A stretch of DNA of 64,000 nucleotides from Bettongia penicillata ogilbyi (Eukaryota > Chordata > Mammalia > Diprotodontia > Potoroidae): contig JAJHZJ010000043.1 of assembly GCA_023548195.1 (NCBI GenBank), forward strand, positions 1,678,391 to 1,742,390, given 5' to 3'. The position numbers and the translations under genes were made by a program. The notes under the pieces are model-generated. The model was not told the DNA's origin. It was given only the letters and a program-made list of their open reading frames with translations, and did no database searches. Below, one piece after another: positions 53,130 through 63,811 of this stretch. The stretch's first letter is position 1. Each line of letters opens with the position of its first letter.

Positions 53130-53990
53130 GCCAGTCTGCTGAGTGCCTGGATTGTTCCAGAAACTGAGCCAGGTGCTGGGAATAGGATGGAAAAAAAAGC
53201 AAACAGACTTGGCCCTCAAAGAGCATACATGCCTTTGGGAGAGAGACTGCGCACATTTAGGGTTATATGATTGATGGTTGGTTGTTGTCCTATGTTTTCG
53301 AAAAGGACCAAAATGACATCACCATGCTAAAGTCAAATTTCACTGTATCCAACTGTGGCTGATCAGAGCAATATGGGTTCAGAATGCTCTACCACAGATT
53401 GGGCACAAATATTCATGTGGACATTTGGAGTGGAAATTCTAAATTTGTGTACCTTGCATTTCCTTTGAGCTCTTTCAATTCTGCTCTGCTCATGGAGCTC
53501 AGCACCTTCTCTGGTAAAGGCATACCATGCTGGGCAGTCCTGCGCCTGTGTCTCCCATGTCACACAATTCCAACGTTCTTGAGAGAGATCTTGAGAGTGT
53601 CTTTGTATTGCTTTTTCTGACCACCATATGATCACTTGCCCCATGTGAGTTCTCCATAAAAATAATATTTTTGGCAAGCATATGCTTTACATTCAGATAT
53701 AGATAGAGAACAGAAATGAGGTGATATTGAATGATGGTGAGGTAGGCAAGGGGAATTATTAGCATTTGTAAGGACAAGGAGTGATCTTATGCAGGGGTTA
53801 CTGCTTGAATTGAACCTCTAGGGAAATGAGAAATTCTAAGAGGAAGAGGAGACAAGGGAGAGCCATCTAGGCACAGGAGATGGCTCATGCAAAGGTGTGG
53901 TGTCAGGAGATGGAGGGTTATGTGTGAAGGACAGTAAGAAAGGCAGTCTGGATGGATCATGGAGTAAATATAAAGGCTTCTATATCTCCT
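53130..53990 (-). repeat. L2 LINE 3' half, split by an RTE-like copy
   Basis: Tail complement at 53,140-53,250 (GGTGCTGGGAATAGGATGGA, CCCTCAAAGAGCATACATGC) and body complement at 53,760-53,990 (GATGGCTCATGCAAAGGTGT, GGAGATGGAGGG, AGTAAGAAAGGCAGTC). The 420-base gap is filled by a minus-strand RTE-like fragment. Confidence 0.65.
53272..53700 (-). pseudogene. RTE-like polyprotein C-terminus (same family as 31 kb)
   Basis: On the minus strand it reads MENSHGASDHMVVRKSNTKT, then the equivalents of the 31 kb segments, including the C-terminal SVVEHSEPILL shadow of the zinc-finger-like region. Plus-strand landmarks are TTGGTTGTTGTCCTATGTTT, TGTGGCTGATCAGAGCAATA, TCTACCACAGATTGGGCACA and TTGAGAGTGTCTTTGTATTG. 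It lacks the head and is more diverged. No clear target duplication. Confidence 0.8.
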
Positions 53991-54435
53991 TAGACTGGTC
54001 CTCAGAAGGCATGGAAAATGCTACAGTCCAAGGGGTCTGACTAGTGGGTAGATTCCCTTGAATGCCTGAGGTCATATCCCAATCAGACCGAGTCACTCTA
54101 TGTGACTCTTGTTCATGTCTTCCACATATTTGCTATGGGGTGTATATAAATTTGGAGGACCCTCCTAGAGATCTGTGCACTTTGTGCCAATGCTCACAGA
54201 ATACAAATAGGACTGTCCAATAGTTGGCCCTCACTCTATGTGCCTGATTGTGCATTTCTTTGGTAATCTATTACCACATCAGTGGCATCATTTGTTGTTC
54301 GTAATTGTTGCCATGGGTTCATGCCCTGTGAACATCTCCAATGTCCTTTGAGAGACCCTTGGCTTCAGCTCAGAATTGACCACCTTGTTCTATGACCTGA
54401 AAATAATAAGCATAAGATTACTAAGCTGTAAGGTG
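53991..54435. other. Unassigned
   Basis: No recognised feature. Confidence 0.5.
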
Positions 54436-54439
54436 GGGA

Positions 54440-55040
54440 CAGATGTCTAGAAGTTCCAAAGATGTAGCAGCAAGGACAATGTCAAGGTCCTTAGGAGAAA
54501 TTGGCACATAAGATGGCAATATCCAAGGTTCTGGAAGACATGGTGGCAGATAGTAAGGTCAAAAGGATGTTAGTATATAGAAATGAGATATATGATAGGA
54601 CCTGGAGATCATCCATCTTCCTGTTAAGATTATATTTGTGAACTCCTTGATCATGCCTGTAGTATGAGCAGTCATGTTTGAGCTGTAAGGAGGTGGTACT
54701 AAAGGGGTCTCTATTCTTACCATGATGGGATGGAGCTGGAGGATCCAATGGAACAGAGGTTTAGAGTTCCCTCTTCCAGGGGATGGTGGCAGGGATTGGG
54801 TCACTGTCCAATCCCTGGATGGCTCAAATGGAGAAAGAAAAATGGAATTGTGAAGAAGGTTGATGGATAAGGGATGCTGGGCCATTTGCTGTGGCAGGCA
54901 TTCTGAAACTTCTATTGGTAGTGGGTAGTCTGGGAAGAGGGATATAGGGGAAAAGAGATTCCTCCTCACTGACTGGTGCTCCTTGTGCCCAGAGGACCCA
55001 GTACTCAGTGGATTGACTGAGATGGGGCAGGGGAAAGAAA
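54440..55040. other. Unassigned, contains a long minus frame
   Basis: The minus frame 54,559-55,248 is 229 codons. Its first third (55,130-55,248) is a His/Thr product of a GT repeat; the rest reads through PLFHWILQLHPIMVRIETPL and ends GMIKEFTNIILTGRWM and a short tail. I see no known domain. The C-terminal part could derive from a LINE. A host gene is unlikely. Confidence 0.25.
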
Positions 55041-55041
55041 T

Positions 55042-55475
55042 GGATTGTTGGGGACACAAAGATAACAGATGAAACAGTCCCTGCCTCCTTTTTGAGAGCT
55101 TATCTTCTCTCCGGGTAGATGAAACAAGTGTCTGTGTGTGATTATGAACATGTGCATGTGTGCATGTGTGTGTATGTGGTTGTGTGTGTGTGATGTATAA
55201 AATAAATTTAAGTACATTTGAAGAGAGAAGGAGTCCACAAAGCCACAAGAGGTTCAGGGAGAGACTTTGCCAGAAAGGGGGCTTGAGCTAAATGAATCTT
55301 GAAGGAAGCCAGGGCTTCCAAGGAGTTTAGATTAGAAGGGAGATCATTGTAGTAGGGAGCACAGCCTGAGCAAAGGCACATAGAGAGGATGGAGACAGTG
55401 GTTTTGGGGGCAGTGATGCTTTGGCCATGGGTTGTGAGTGAAGAGGCAGTCAAAGAGACCGAGGAGAGTTTGGAC
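55042..55475 (-). repeat. L2 LINE 3' half with a GT repeat
   Basis: Tail complement 55,055-55,125 (ACAAAGATAACAGATGAAAC, TTTTTGAGAGCTTATCTTC), a TG-rich tract 55,126-55,195, and body complement 55,250-55,460 (GAATCTTGAAGGAAGCCAGG, AGCACAGCCTGAGCAAAGGC). Confidence 0.7.
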
Positions 55476-55610
55476 AGCTAGGAGGAAACCCAAGAAACAC
55501 CCATGGAGCTGAGAGACCCATTTGTCCTGAATATACTGGTAGACATGGCAGGCATCTCAGGGAGTTTTCTATTTCTTTTTAAACTCCAGTTAAAGGACTT
55601 GTCTTCTGGG

Positions 55611-55611
<1 letters not shown>

Positions 55612-55652
<41 letters not shown>

Positions 55653-55718
55653 ACGTGTGTGTATTACATATGGACATACACACATATATATTATATATAT
55701 ACATATATATATATAAAA
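55612..55718 (+). repeat. GT run joined to GCGCAC and an AT run
   Basis: Uninterrupted GT from 55,613 to about 55,648, then GCGCACGTGTGTGT, then after 20 bases ACATATATATTATATATATA and a further AT run to about 55,716. Confidence 0.95.
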
Positions 55719-55839
55719 CATAAGCAAAAATTATCAAATAGATTTTTTTCTTTAAAGAGCTCCTGATTTCACTGAAGAGTTCCCACCTTTCTCTATGCAG
55801 GTCATTTTCGGTTTTGAAAAGGTGAAGACATTCCATCCC

Positions 55840-56180
55840 AGGCTCCGAATCTCCGAGTTGGAAGGTACTTTACAGTCCCACCCCTAGCTGGGCAGGAGGG
55901 CCCCTCTTCTGCCTTTGCTCCTCCTCTCTTGGGGCAGCCCAGACAACCTTTCAGAAGCTCTGATTCTTAGTAAACTCTTGATTTCCTTCTATAAAGCCCT
56001 CATGTTCCCCTTTGCCTCCTCTGCCCACTGCTTAGCTATTCAAGTACTTGAAGCAACATGGGGTCTTAGAAGGGGGGAGTTGGAGGGGACCCTGGGGCCC
56101 ATCATTGGCCCCAATTGTGAAAGGATCTCTGACAAGTGGTGGTCCAGATTCTCCTTGAAGATCTCCTCAGTGGGGAAACT
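55840..56180 (-). repeat. CR1/L3-type fragment
   Basis: GGAGTTGGAGGGGACCCTGG, GGCCCATCATTGGCCCCAAT and GAGATCTCTTTGCC-like words near 56,070-56,170 fit the CR1 3' end complement (a 'ttggaagggacct' opening). The first half is weak. Confidence 0.5.
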
Positions 56181-56182
56181 AG

Positions 56183-56425
56183 AGGCAGCTAGATGTCATA
56201 GGGAATAGGCACTGGCCCGAGAGTCAGGAAGACCAGAGTTCAAATTCAGCCTAGGACTCTTACTAGCTGTGTGACCTTGGGCAAGTCCCTTGACCTCTGT
56301 CAGTCTCACTTCTCTCATCTATTAAATCGGTATAATAGTAGCAGCCACCTCCCAAGGTTGGTGTGAGGATCGAATGGGTTAATGTTTACCAAGCTCTGTA
56401 CACATGTGCACTATTATTAAACCAC
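56183..56425 (+). mobile_element. Marsupial CORE SINE (Mar/MIR-like), complete
   Basis: AGGCAGCTAGATGTCATAGG, GAGAGTCAGGAAGACCAGAG, TTCAAATTCAGCCTAGG, TCTTACTAGCTGTGTGACCT, TGGGCAAGTCCCTTGACCTC, GTGTGAGGATCGAATGGGTT and an ATTATTA end. Confidence 0.88.
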
Positions 56426-56567
56426 TGTTTCCTGAAGCTCCCATTCCACTTTGGAGCAACTGTCAGCGTTAGAAAGTGATTTCTGCCATTTTCCTTTCGT
56501 CTTCTCCTGAAAACAAGCCTCACTTTGCCTGTGTATGTGATTGCTGGCTCTGTCCTCTAGGGCCAAG

Positions 56568-56768
56568 TTGGCACTGTTGTTGTTGGGCTGTTTTCAGTGT
56601 TGTCTGACTCTCTGTGACCCTCTGGGGTTGTCTGGTCAGAGATACTGGAGTGGTTTGCATTCTCTTCTCCAGCTCATTTTACAGATGAGGAAACTGAGGC
56701 AAACAGGATTAAAGAACTTACCCAGGGTCATGCAAATAGCACATGTCTGAGGCCAGATTTATACTAGA
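56568..56768 (-). mobile_element. Marsupial SINE with RTE-like tail
   Basis: Plus-strand order TTTCAGTGTTGTCTGACTCT, CTGTGACCCTCTGGGGTTGT, GATACTGGAGTGGTTTGCAT, TTTTACAGATGAGGAAACTG and TGCAAATAGCACATGTCTGA. The tRNA-like head end is eroded. Confidence 0.85.
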
Positions 56769-56794
56769 GATGAGTGTCCTGGGGCTGAGTAGAG

Positions 56795-57545
56795 CACATC
56801 TAATGCCTCTTTCTCACGAGAGTTCTTCACATCCTGAAGATGGCAACCTTATCCCCATGAGTCTTTTCTTCTCTGGGCTAAGGATACTTTGCTCCTTCAA
56901 CTGATACTTATTTGACATGGTCTAAAGGTCCTTCATCCATAGGGCACCTTCCTCTGTATGACATCTGACTATATTCTACAATGTGACTTCCGGAGCTGAG
57001 TGAAGCCATCCAGATGAGCTCCAGCCAGGGCAGAGGCCAACGGGGAGATCTTTGCCCTGCTCCAGAAAGCTCTGCTCCTTAATGCTGCTCATAATCCCCA
57101 GAGCTACCCTCTAAAGATCCCTTGGTCTCCTCATTGCTAAGACACCCGTCCTTCCTTTGAGTGATTCCCCTATGGCTTCATGTCCATGCCTTTCACCCTC
57201 TTGGCTGGTATCCTCTGCATACTTTCTATGTTCTCAACGTCCTTCTTACACTTTCATGTGTACAACTAAAAGTAATAACCCACAAGGGCTTGTTATTTCT
57301 GGAATCCGGAGCTCTACTCCAAGGTCCCCCTAGCTTTTGTGGCCCCTGCATTGCAGTGCTGCTTTATTCTGAAGTTGTGTACACTATAAATCCCCGGGTT
57401 TTATCCCAAATGATCTGCCACCTCTGCGCGTCTCTCTTATCTTGTATTTATAATACTTTGCATTTATCTTTATAAAATGTCACCTTATTTGTCTTGGCCC
57501 AATGGTCTCTAGGCATTCAGGAAAATTCCCTGGTAATTTAATCTC
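56795..57545 (-). pseudogene. CR1/L3 LINE, ORF end and 3' UTR
   Basis: Long complement match: ATGAGTCTTTTCTTCTCTGG, GCTAAGGATACTTTGCTCC, TTCAACTGATACTTATTTGA, CATGGTCTAAAGGTCC, CCAGATGAGCTCCAGCCAGG, GCATTTATCTTTATAAAATG and GTCTTGGCCCAATGGTCTC. It is the longest L3 stretch in the window. No frame survives. Confidence 0.75.
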
Positions 57546-57840
57546 ACAATGGGTTCTAGCAAAGAAATGAAAAGTTGAAACATTTTTATCTGATCAAGAC
57601 CCTTTCCCATCTTATTCCCCATGAGAAAGTTATTCATTATCTGTGGCTTCCCAGATATGTTACATATTAAGGGGTCACAAAAGGGATTAAAGCTTGAACA
57701 TTCTTGACTTGTAAAACAGTGGGTATGATGGCAGTATTGCTGTTGTGATTTTCAGTGTTAGCTCACTGTCCTGGCACCAGTGAAGTAACCAGGGGTCCCA
57801 GGAGGACTTCCAGGCACTGGGCTCTTCACTCTCTGGTTTT
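57546..57840. other. Unassigned
   Basis: No recognised feature; may be further eroded L3. Confidence 0.4.
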
Positions 57841-57844
57841 GCCT

Positions 57845-58145
57845 AGAGTTTTCACTCCTCCTACCCTCCTTGGCCAAAATGCTCTCCCTCCCAATGATTG
57901 ACTGAAATCTCTGGCTTCCTCATTGGACAGCTGCAACGTCACCTCCACCCCACTTCCACCTGAAGGAGGCCTTCTCTGGACCCTTCCCAGCTGCCAGTGT
58001 TCCCCCCCAAGGAGACCTGAGCTTACCTTGGATTTTCTGATTGAGAGATGATGACTTCAGTCATATTCCCGCTCACTCTGCCTGTATTCTCCATGGGCTC
58101 CCCATCCCTCTCCTCATCTTCCATATCCCCTCCCACTCCATCCTC
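57845..58145 (+). repeat. L2 LINE 3' fragment
   Basis: CAAAATGCTCTCCCTCCCAA, CTGCAACGTCACCTCCACCC and CACCTGAAGGAGGCCTTCTC fit the L2 3' region; divergence is high. Confidence 0.5.
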
Positions 58146-58249
58146 AAAATCTTTGCATATTAGAGTATTTGCCTGAGTTGACTAAGGGGAAATTAGAGAA
58201 ATATAATGTCATATGCTTGAGGACAAAGAAGCAGCTTTGCAAGTAGAAG

Positions 58250-58620
58250 GTGGGAGAGTTATGGATAGGGATAAGTTGTTCTGAACTTGGATCTAGGGGT
58301 CTGCATGGACTGCAAGCTCCTTCTGAGTCATCTGTGTATGATGTGACAATAAAGAAGTCCAAGATGTGCTGGGCTGCATTTGCAGAGGCAGTGCTTCCAA
58401 GGATAGGGAGCTCAGTGTCCTTCATCAGATGTCACCTTTGTTTAAGAAAGGCATTGATACCCAAGGATGTCCAGATGCAGCAAACAGGGGAGTGTGACTT
58501 CAAATAGAGGCTGGACAATCCTTTGTCCAGGTATTAGAATGTGGAAACTTACTGTTTTTTAATTGGACTAGAGGCCACGGAAGTCCTTTTTAGTGCTCAA
58601 ATTCTGTGATTATGTGACAT
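58250..58620 (+). repeat. CR1/L3 LINE 3' region
   Basis: ACTTGGATCTAGGGGTCTGC, ATGGACTGCAAGCTCCTTCT, GATGTGCTGGGCTGCATTTG, GAGGCAGTGCTTCCAAGGAT, then CTTCAAATAGAGGCTGGACA, GGACTAGAGGCCACGGAAGT and ATTCTGTGATTATGTGAC. The order matches L3 with an internal deletion of the middle 3' UTR. Confidence 0.72.
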
Positions 58621-58726
58621 GGAAATGCCCTGAAATCTAGTCTACAACATGGCGCATCACAGACCGGATGTGCAGTGAGGGCTGACATATATTCTGAATG
58701 AGCAGAGTTGAAATCACTGAGCAGCC
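58595..58726 (+). repeat. Shared tail sequence, copy A
   Basis: 132 bases that match 62,780-62,912 at roughly three quarters identity by eye. The first 20 bases are the L3 end; the remaining 110 lie beyond where the L3 consensus stops. Landmarks are CCTGAAATCT, ACAGACC, GATGTGCA and TTCTGAATGAGCAGA. Confidence 0.75.
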
Positions 58727-59645
58727 AAAGACAACTGGAGACCTTGCAATTAGCCAACTGACATCAAAACCAATTAGGTAAGCTAAATAAAGAGTGGCAG
58801 GTCACTTCCTAAGAGGGAACTAATGGACTCAGACAGATGGACAGGATGCAAATAACGAAGTCATCGCCCACCACAAGGAACATGCCAGGATTGAAAATCC
58901 TCTCAGAAAGCGTGACTGGCAATGTTCCATGTTCCAGTGGCTGGACACTCCCTGTTGATTAGGATAACATGCCTTTGTTTGGGGCTGGCATGGAGCAATG
59001 ACACTTTTAGAGATGTGGGCTAAGCTGTGGTTTCAGCAGACAGAGCGATGAGTCCCTTCCACCTCCCAAGTCTGCCCCACTGGTGAAAATCATGCTCCCT
59101 TCAGCACAATGACCAACTGATGGTGGTTTTACTTTTAGTCATCAACAGAGCAAGTGTAGACACCTCCAGCAATCCTAGGCGCTTTGGGGTAAGATGAGGC
59201 TGTGAGAAGGACCTGATTTGTCTTTTACCTCTGGCATGTTTCCTGGTCCCCTAAGCCCCAAATCTGTGGATGGGGCAGCATGGGAAATGGTATGGTAACT
59301 GTGGTTCGATACCCCAGGGGTTGTACTTCAGAGATATTCTTCCCATCTGTCTTCTGTTTGCATCCTCCCCAATCAAGAGCCATGGACACAATGATCTGAA
59401 GGCTGTGAAGGAGGCTGGCCCATCCTCTGGGATGAAAGTGGCCCCTTGGGCTCTACCTTAACATGGTCATGCCAGTTCCCTTTATATCACACATGCATCC
59501 AGCTTGGTAGGTTGGGAGTGTGGAATAGTGAGGGTTCCTGGGAGATTCACATAGGAACACATCACCATAGTCAACAGAGTTCTGTATTTCAGTGGCAGTG
59601 CCACCATCACTCCAGTTGGCTAGGCTCACAAGCTGGTATTATCTT
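58727..59645. other. Repeat-free block, candidate conserved element at 58,740-59,050
   Basis: No repeat seen. The words AAAACCAATTAGGTAAGCTA, GGATGCAAATAACGAAG (octamer-like ATGCAAAT) and TGATTAGGATAACATGCC occur in balanced sequence. The inference is weak. Later bases to 59,645 show nothing. Confidence 0.3.
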
Positions 59646-59649
59646 CCGT

Positions 59650-59651
59650 GA

Positions 59652-59683
<32 letters not shown>

Positions 59684-59756
59684 GTCTCTCTGTCTCTCTC
59701 TGTCTCTCTGTCTCTCTCTGTCTCTCTGTCTCTCTCTGTCTCTGTCTCTCTCTGTC

Positions 59757-59815
<59 letters not shown>
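59650..59815 (+). repeat. TCTCTG array grading into a TC run
   Basis: TCTCTGTC units for about 115 bases, then pure TC from about 59,765 to 59,812. The frames 59446-59916 and the Arg/Glu minus frames are artefacts. Confidence 0.95.
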
Positions 59816-59816
<1 letters not shown>

Positions 59817-59829
59817 GCTGCTGCTCAGG

Positions 59830-60165
59830 ATTGTAGATTTTCCCCTTCCCAACATCACTCACATTAGGCCTCTTCTTACCACGCATACCATTCTTGCCAC
59901 ATCATCTTCTTTCTAGCCTTTCTTGCCTCCTCATTGTGGTCCCCCCTCCACTGCCTCATGCCCGTCCCTTTCCATTCCATCCTGCTAGCAAAATGATTTT
60001 CCCAGAGTGCAGACATTACCATGAGGTGCCTCTGTTCAGTCAACTCCAGTGGTTCCCTATAGCCTCTGGTATAAAATGTAAATTCCACTTTGTTTTTTCC
60101 TTTAGCTTTTAAAGGTTTGCACAATCTGATCCCAGACCTGTCTTTCTGGTCTTAGTAAGCAATCC
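59830..60165 (+). repeat. L2 LINE, 3' region
   Basis: CTAGCAAAATGATTTTCCCA, GTCAACTCCAGTGGTTCCCT, ATAGCCTCTGGTATAAAATG, GCTTTTAAAGGTTTGCACAA and TCTGATCCCAGACC are successive L2 segments. Confidence 0.8.
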
Positions 60166-60410
60166 TTCCTCTCCTATCCCCTAGTCCTAGAAAGCAAAAG
60201 TAAGGCACAGGGTTCTGAGATTCGAGCTAAAACAGTTGTCTCTCTTACACAATGCTGTGACTCTCATCTTTCCCAAAGAACTGTCTTTCCTACTTGCTAG
60301 GTGGGATCTTGGACTCAAAGCACACCTGACTTCAACACCCCTCCAATCCATTATACAGCATCTCAGATGGGGCAGTTTGACTGAGGTATAGGACTACAGT
60401 CATATGGTTG
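60166..60410. other. Unassigned
   Basis: No recognised feature. Confidence 0.5.
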
Positions 60411-60411
60411 T

Positions 60412-60560
60412 ATTATTCAAGGTTTTGGAGTTGGAAATGACCTAGAAATCATCAATTGAATCCCCTCATTTTAGAGAGATCCACGGTCTAAAGAGACCAA
60501 AAGCCTTGCCTTGGTTCTGTGGCACCCCCTTGGCTATCTTGAGGATGGCCTGATTTGTTT
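60412..60560 (-). repeat. CR1/MIR-type fragment
   Basis: TTGGAGTTGGAAATGACCTA, GAAATCATCAATTGAATCCC and CTCATTTTAGAGA are the usual CR1-like end complement. Confidence 0.5.
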
Positions 60561-62115
60561 TGGGGCAGCTCTGCCACTTCGGAAGGACCTGCTTATGTTC
60601 CAAATCTTTGTATGCATTAGAGGCCCTCACCATTGTGAGCAGTTGTTCTTATGATGACTATCCTGAGCTAAGCCCTGCTTTGTTATCCCCTCCCCACCCA
60701 CACTGCCCTCCACCTCTGACCCTTGTCACTGGCCACAGTGATCTTTTCTGGATTTATGGGAAAGAACTCTATGCCTTGATTTTGCTTCCAAGATAAGTGG
60801 ATGGGCTTCATTCTTTTGTGTGACAGAGAGAGAAAACAGGAAGGCAAGGTTCTTATCCATATGGTCATTGCCCAGAAAGTCTGTTTCTAAGGATAGCTTA
60901 TAAGTTAGATTCACTGTCCAATGAAATTTTTCCTCAACCTTGAGGAAACAAGGTCATTGTCATGGAGAAAGCCCTCTCCTCTCCAACTCTATGGCAATTC
61001 TCATTCTAAGAAAGACAACTGAATTTTTCTCTTACTTATTTTGGCCACTGAAGTGAATTTAACACAATTTCCAGTTTAGACATGGGACACAGAAAATGGG
61101 TAGGACTTACTATTTAACATCTAGGATTTAAAGGGAGTTTGGTTTCTGTCTACCCAACTAAGTTCAGGGGAAGTACAGTTAGTAAATGCCGAATATGAAT
61201 AATCAGCAAAGAGTTTCTTGTTGGAAACTCACACTTTATTTTGGGAGTATGTTAAAATTCAGTTTAAATTTTAAATCAGAGCCTGTCTTGAACCACTGCT
61301 GCTGAGTGCCTATATGGCTAGGGCTGCATTACAGGGACATGCTTGTCCCCATGATGGACTATCAGCAGGTAAGCAGGTTTTCTGCGGTCTTCCCTACTCT
61401 ACGGAGGGGAACCCCAGTTGAGACCACTCCCCAACTAGCAGCCTCCCTGACTAATTAAAACACTGAGGCATGAGATGTTTAAAAAATGAAACAAAGTAAG
61501 TCATTAACTCTAGTGACTGGAAGCACCTGCCATCCCCAGTGATCAGGCTGCAGGGTGATTAGAAGATGTTGAGCAGACAAAAATCTGATAGTGGGGCTCA
61601 CGCACTCTCACTTAGAGTGGGAGGGTTAATTAAAATGACACCTGAGTCTTCGTTGGGAATAATGGCGAGGCTTCATTTCAGGGGCTGAGATGAGGCACTA
61701 TTGGGTTCTGAATAGGTATTCTATCCTGAATAGAATACTCTGGTGGATAAGATTGACCACTAGAGTCAGGAAAAAAGGAAACGTAATGATCTTGGAGTGT
61801 GGGAATGAGAAAACTTTGCTCAGCTAATACGGCTTACAGTAATACGTCTTATGAGCTGAATGCAGGCAAGGTTTGTCCTCAGAGATAGACAAAGAAATGT
61901 GCTAGAGATTTCTTGTGCTCACCCCAAACACAGAGGCCTTTATCACCCTGTCCTGAAGTCCAGGCTGACTTCTGCAGATTATTGCTTCTCTGGGATTGTA
62001 GGTGAGGTTCATCGATGGCCCTGAGAGAGTGGCAAAACTCTGCATGGTAACTGGATGGGGACAATGATCAACTCTGGGGGCTGCAGGTCTAATCAGCTAT
62101 TCATCCAGCCTGTCT
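60561..62115. other. Unassigned; candidate conserved element at 61,440-61,720
   Basis: No repeat recognised in 1.5 kb. Bases 61,440-61,720 include GAGGGTTAATTAAAATGACA and AACAAAGTAAGTCATTAACT in otherwise balanced sequence, and the block 61,020-61,280 is also repeat-free. Open frames are short and unsupported. Confidence 0.35.
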
Positions 62116-62117
62116 AG

Positions 62118-62325
62118 TGTGTGTGAGTGTGCATGTGTGTGTGAGAGCATGTGAGAGTATATGTATGAGTGTGAATGTGTATATGTGTGTGCAATAGTAT
62201 GTGTGTGAGTATGAGCATATGTACATGCATGTGTATGACTATGTATGAATGTATCTGAGTATATGTGAATGTATATGTGAGTATATTTGAGTGTGAGTGT
62301 GTGTATGTGTGAATAGGTATGTGTA
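62118..62325 (+). repeat. TG/GA-rich degenerate repeat
   Basis: GTGTGTGAGTGTGCATGTG, GTATATGTGAATG and GAGTATGAGCATATG words. The His/Thr/Tyr minus frame 62114-62434 is an artefact. Confidence 0.85.
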
Positions 62326-62407
62326 TGAGGAATTTGGAGAAACCCCTAGTCTGTGCAAGTGCATGCTTGTACCTGGATGTGGCCTTCTGGGAGGTGCCAA
62401 ACAGCTT

Positions 62408-62565
62408 CTTTGCAGCCAAGGGCACCACAGGCACAGAGCACTGGGTCTGAAGTCAGGAATCTCTGAGCTGAGATTCAGCCTCAGATACTTTCCTGATGGG
62501 TGACCCTGGGCAAATCACTTAACCTCTGTTTGCCTCAGTTTCCTCATCTGAATCTAACCCTCATT
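62408..62565 (+). mobile_element. MIR/CORE SINE
   Basis: GGCACAGAGCACTGGGTCTG, AAGTCAGGAATCTCTGAGC, GGGTGACCCTGGGCAAATCA, CTTAACCTCTGTTTGCCTCA and GTTTCCTCATCTGAATC. Confidence 0.75.
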
Positions 62566-62779
62566 CCAAAATCTATTGGTAGGAGACTGTGTCCTTACTG
62601 GTGGAGGTGAAAGCCTTTCCCTGCATGAGAGGCGAGTGGAGCAGAGTTGTCCAGTAGCCTTCTTGAGTCACCATTGGGACTCTCCAGGATTAGAGTCACT
62701 TTGGGTGCTCCTGGCTTCCAGCTAAGAGGGAAGATGGATGAATCCAGTTGAGCTAGAGACTACTGAGATCCCTTCCAGG
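62566..62779. other. Unassigned, ending in an L3-like end
   Basis: ACTGAGATCCCTTCCAGGGC at 62,762 looks like the last part of CR1/L3. The rest is unassigned. Confidence 0.4.
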
Positions 62780-62912
62780 GCTCAAATTCTGTGGTAGGGT
62801 GATGTTTCAATATCCTGAAATCTGGTGTCCAATATAGAGCACCACAGACCTGATGTGCACTTGGGGCTGATGGATGTTCTGAATGAGCAGATGTGAAATC
62901 ACCGAGTAGTCC
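62780..62912 (+). repeat. Shared tail sequence, copy B
   Basis: The partner of 58,595-58,726. It starts with the L3 end word CTCAAATTCTGTGG and ends ATCACCGAGTAGTCC. Confidence 0.75.
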
Positions 62913-63810
62913 TAAGCTCTTTATCCCAGGCTTGTCTCCTTTCCCACAAAAAAACATTCCTACAATGTACACACAAACACACAGAAAATAGCAAAGAAAC
63001 TCATTTATGCAAAACAGAAATTAGAGAAGACTACACAGGAAAACATGTACCAGACAATAGAGAGGCAAGGAATTGTCCCATTAGAGTGAAATAGCTCAGC
63101 TGAGCTGAGACCGTGGGTCCTGGCCCTCACTCAGATGGAAACTCCCTGCAGCCTCCAGTACAACAAGCCAGGAATGAAGGGGTCATGGAGAAAATCAGCT
63201 CCTCTCATGTCTTCTCAGAATCTCGTCCTTCAGCAGCCTGCAGCAGCATTGCCAACCTCTTCCCCCTTCCCCTTCTCTCTCTCCCACCATCTACCTACTC
63301 CTGAATCTGCCTTCCCAAGCCCCTCTGGGGCCCTCTGGGATAATGGCCCTAGCCTAGGAATTGAGCCCCAAGGCTGAGAGACATGGAGGCTGGCAGTGAC
63401 CAGGGACCAGAGTGCAAATTCTTCCGTATGAAGATCCAGCACCATGAGAGGAAGCCCCTTCTCCAACCTCCTCCTCCCGCTTCCCTCCTCCTCCTCTTCC
63501 TCTTCTACTGCTGGGAGCCAAAACCAAACAGCAAGTAAATAACCACAGGACCAGAGAATTGTTTGCTTCAAAGCAAAAGCATTTTAGGATGTCACAAGCT
63601 TATTCCAAAAACCATGAGGCATTCCGTCCCTACACCCAGGACATGGGCTCCCACCCATACACAAGCAGTAATGAGGAGAATGGGCACACACAGGGGACTC
63701 ACCAGCAGAGGTCTACACTGGGAAATACACATGGCCAGGGCACACATGGGAAAGGCGCCCACACGTAGGATCCTAGAAGCACGTGTTGTAAGAAGTCTAT
63801 GGATCGCAAG
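62913..63810. other. Unassigned
   Basis: No repeat family recognised. A short CTC-rich stretch at 63,465-63,505 produces a poly-Glu minus frame (63230-63571). The plus frames at 63113-63377 and 63559-63823 have no domain. Confidence 0.5.
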
Positions 63811-63811
63811 C

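Noticed and set aside
59607..59886. Arg/Glu-rich minus frames resembling an RS/RE splicing domain
   Set aside because: They are translations of GAGA/CAGAGA complement of a TC array.
63230..63571. 113-codon minus frame with a poly-Glu run
   Set aside because: The Glu run comes from a CTC-rich stretch and the rest has no motif.
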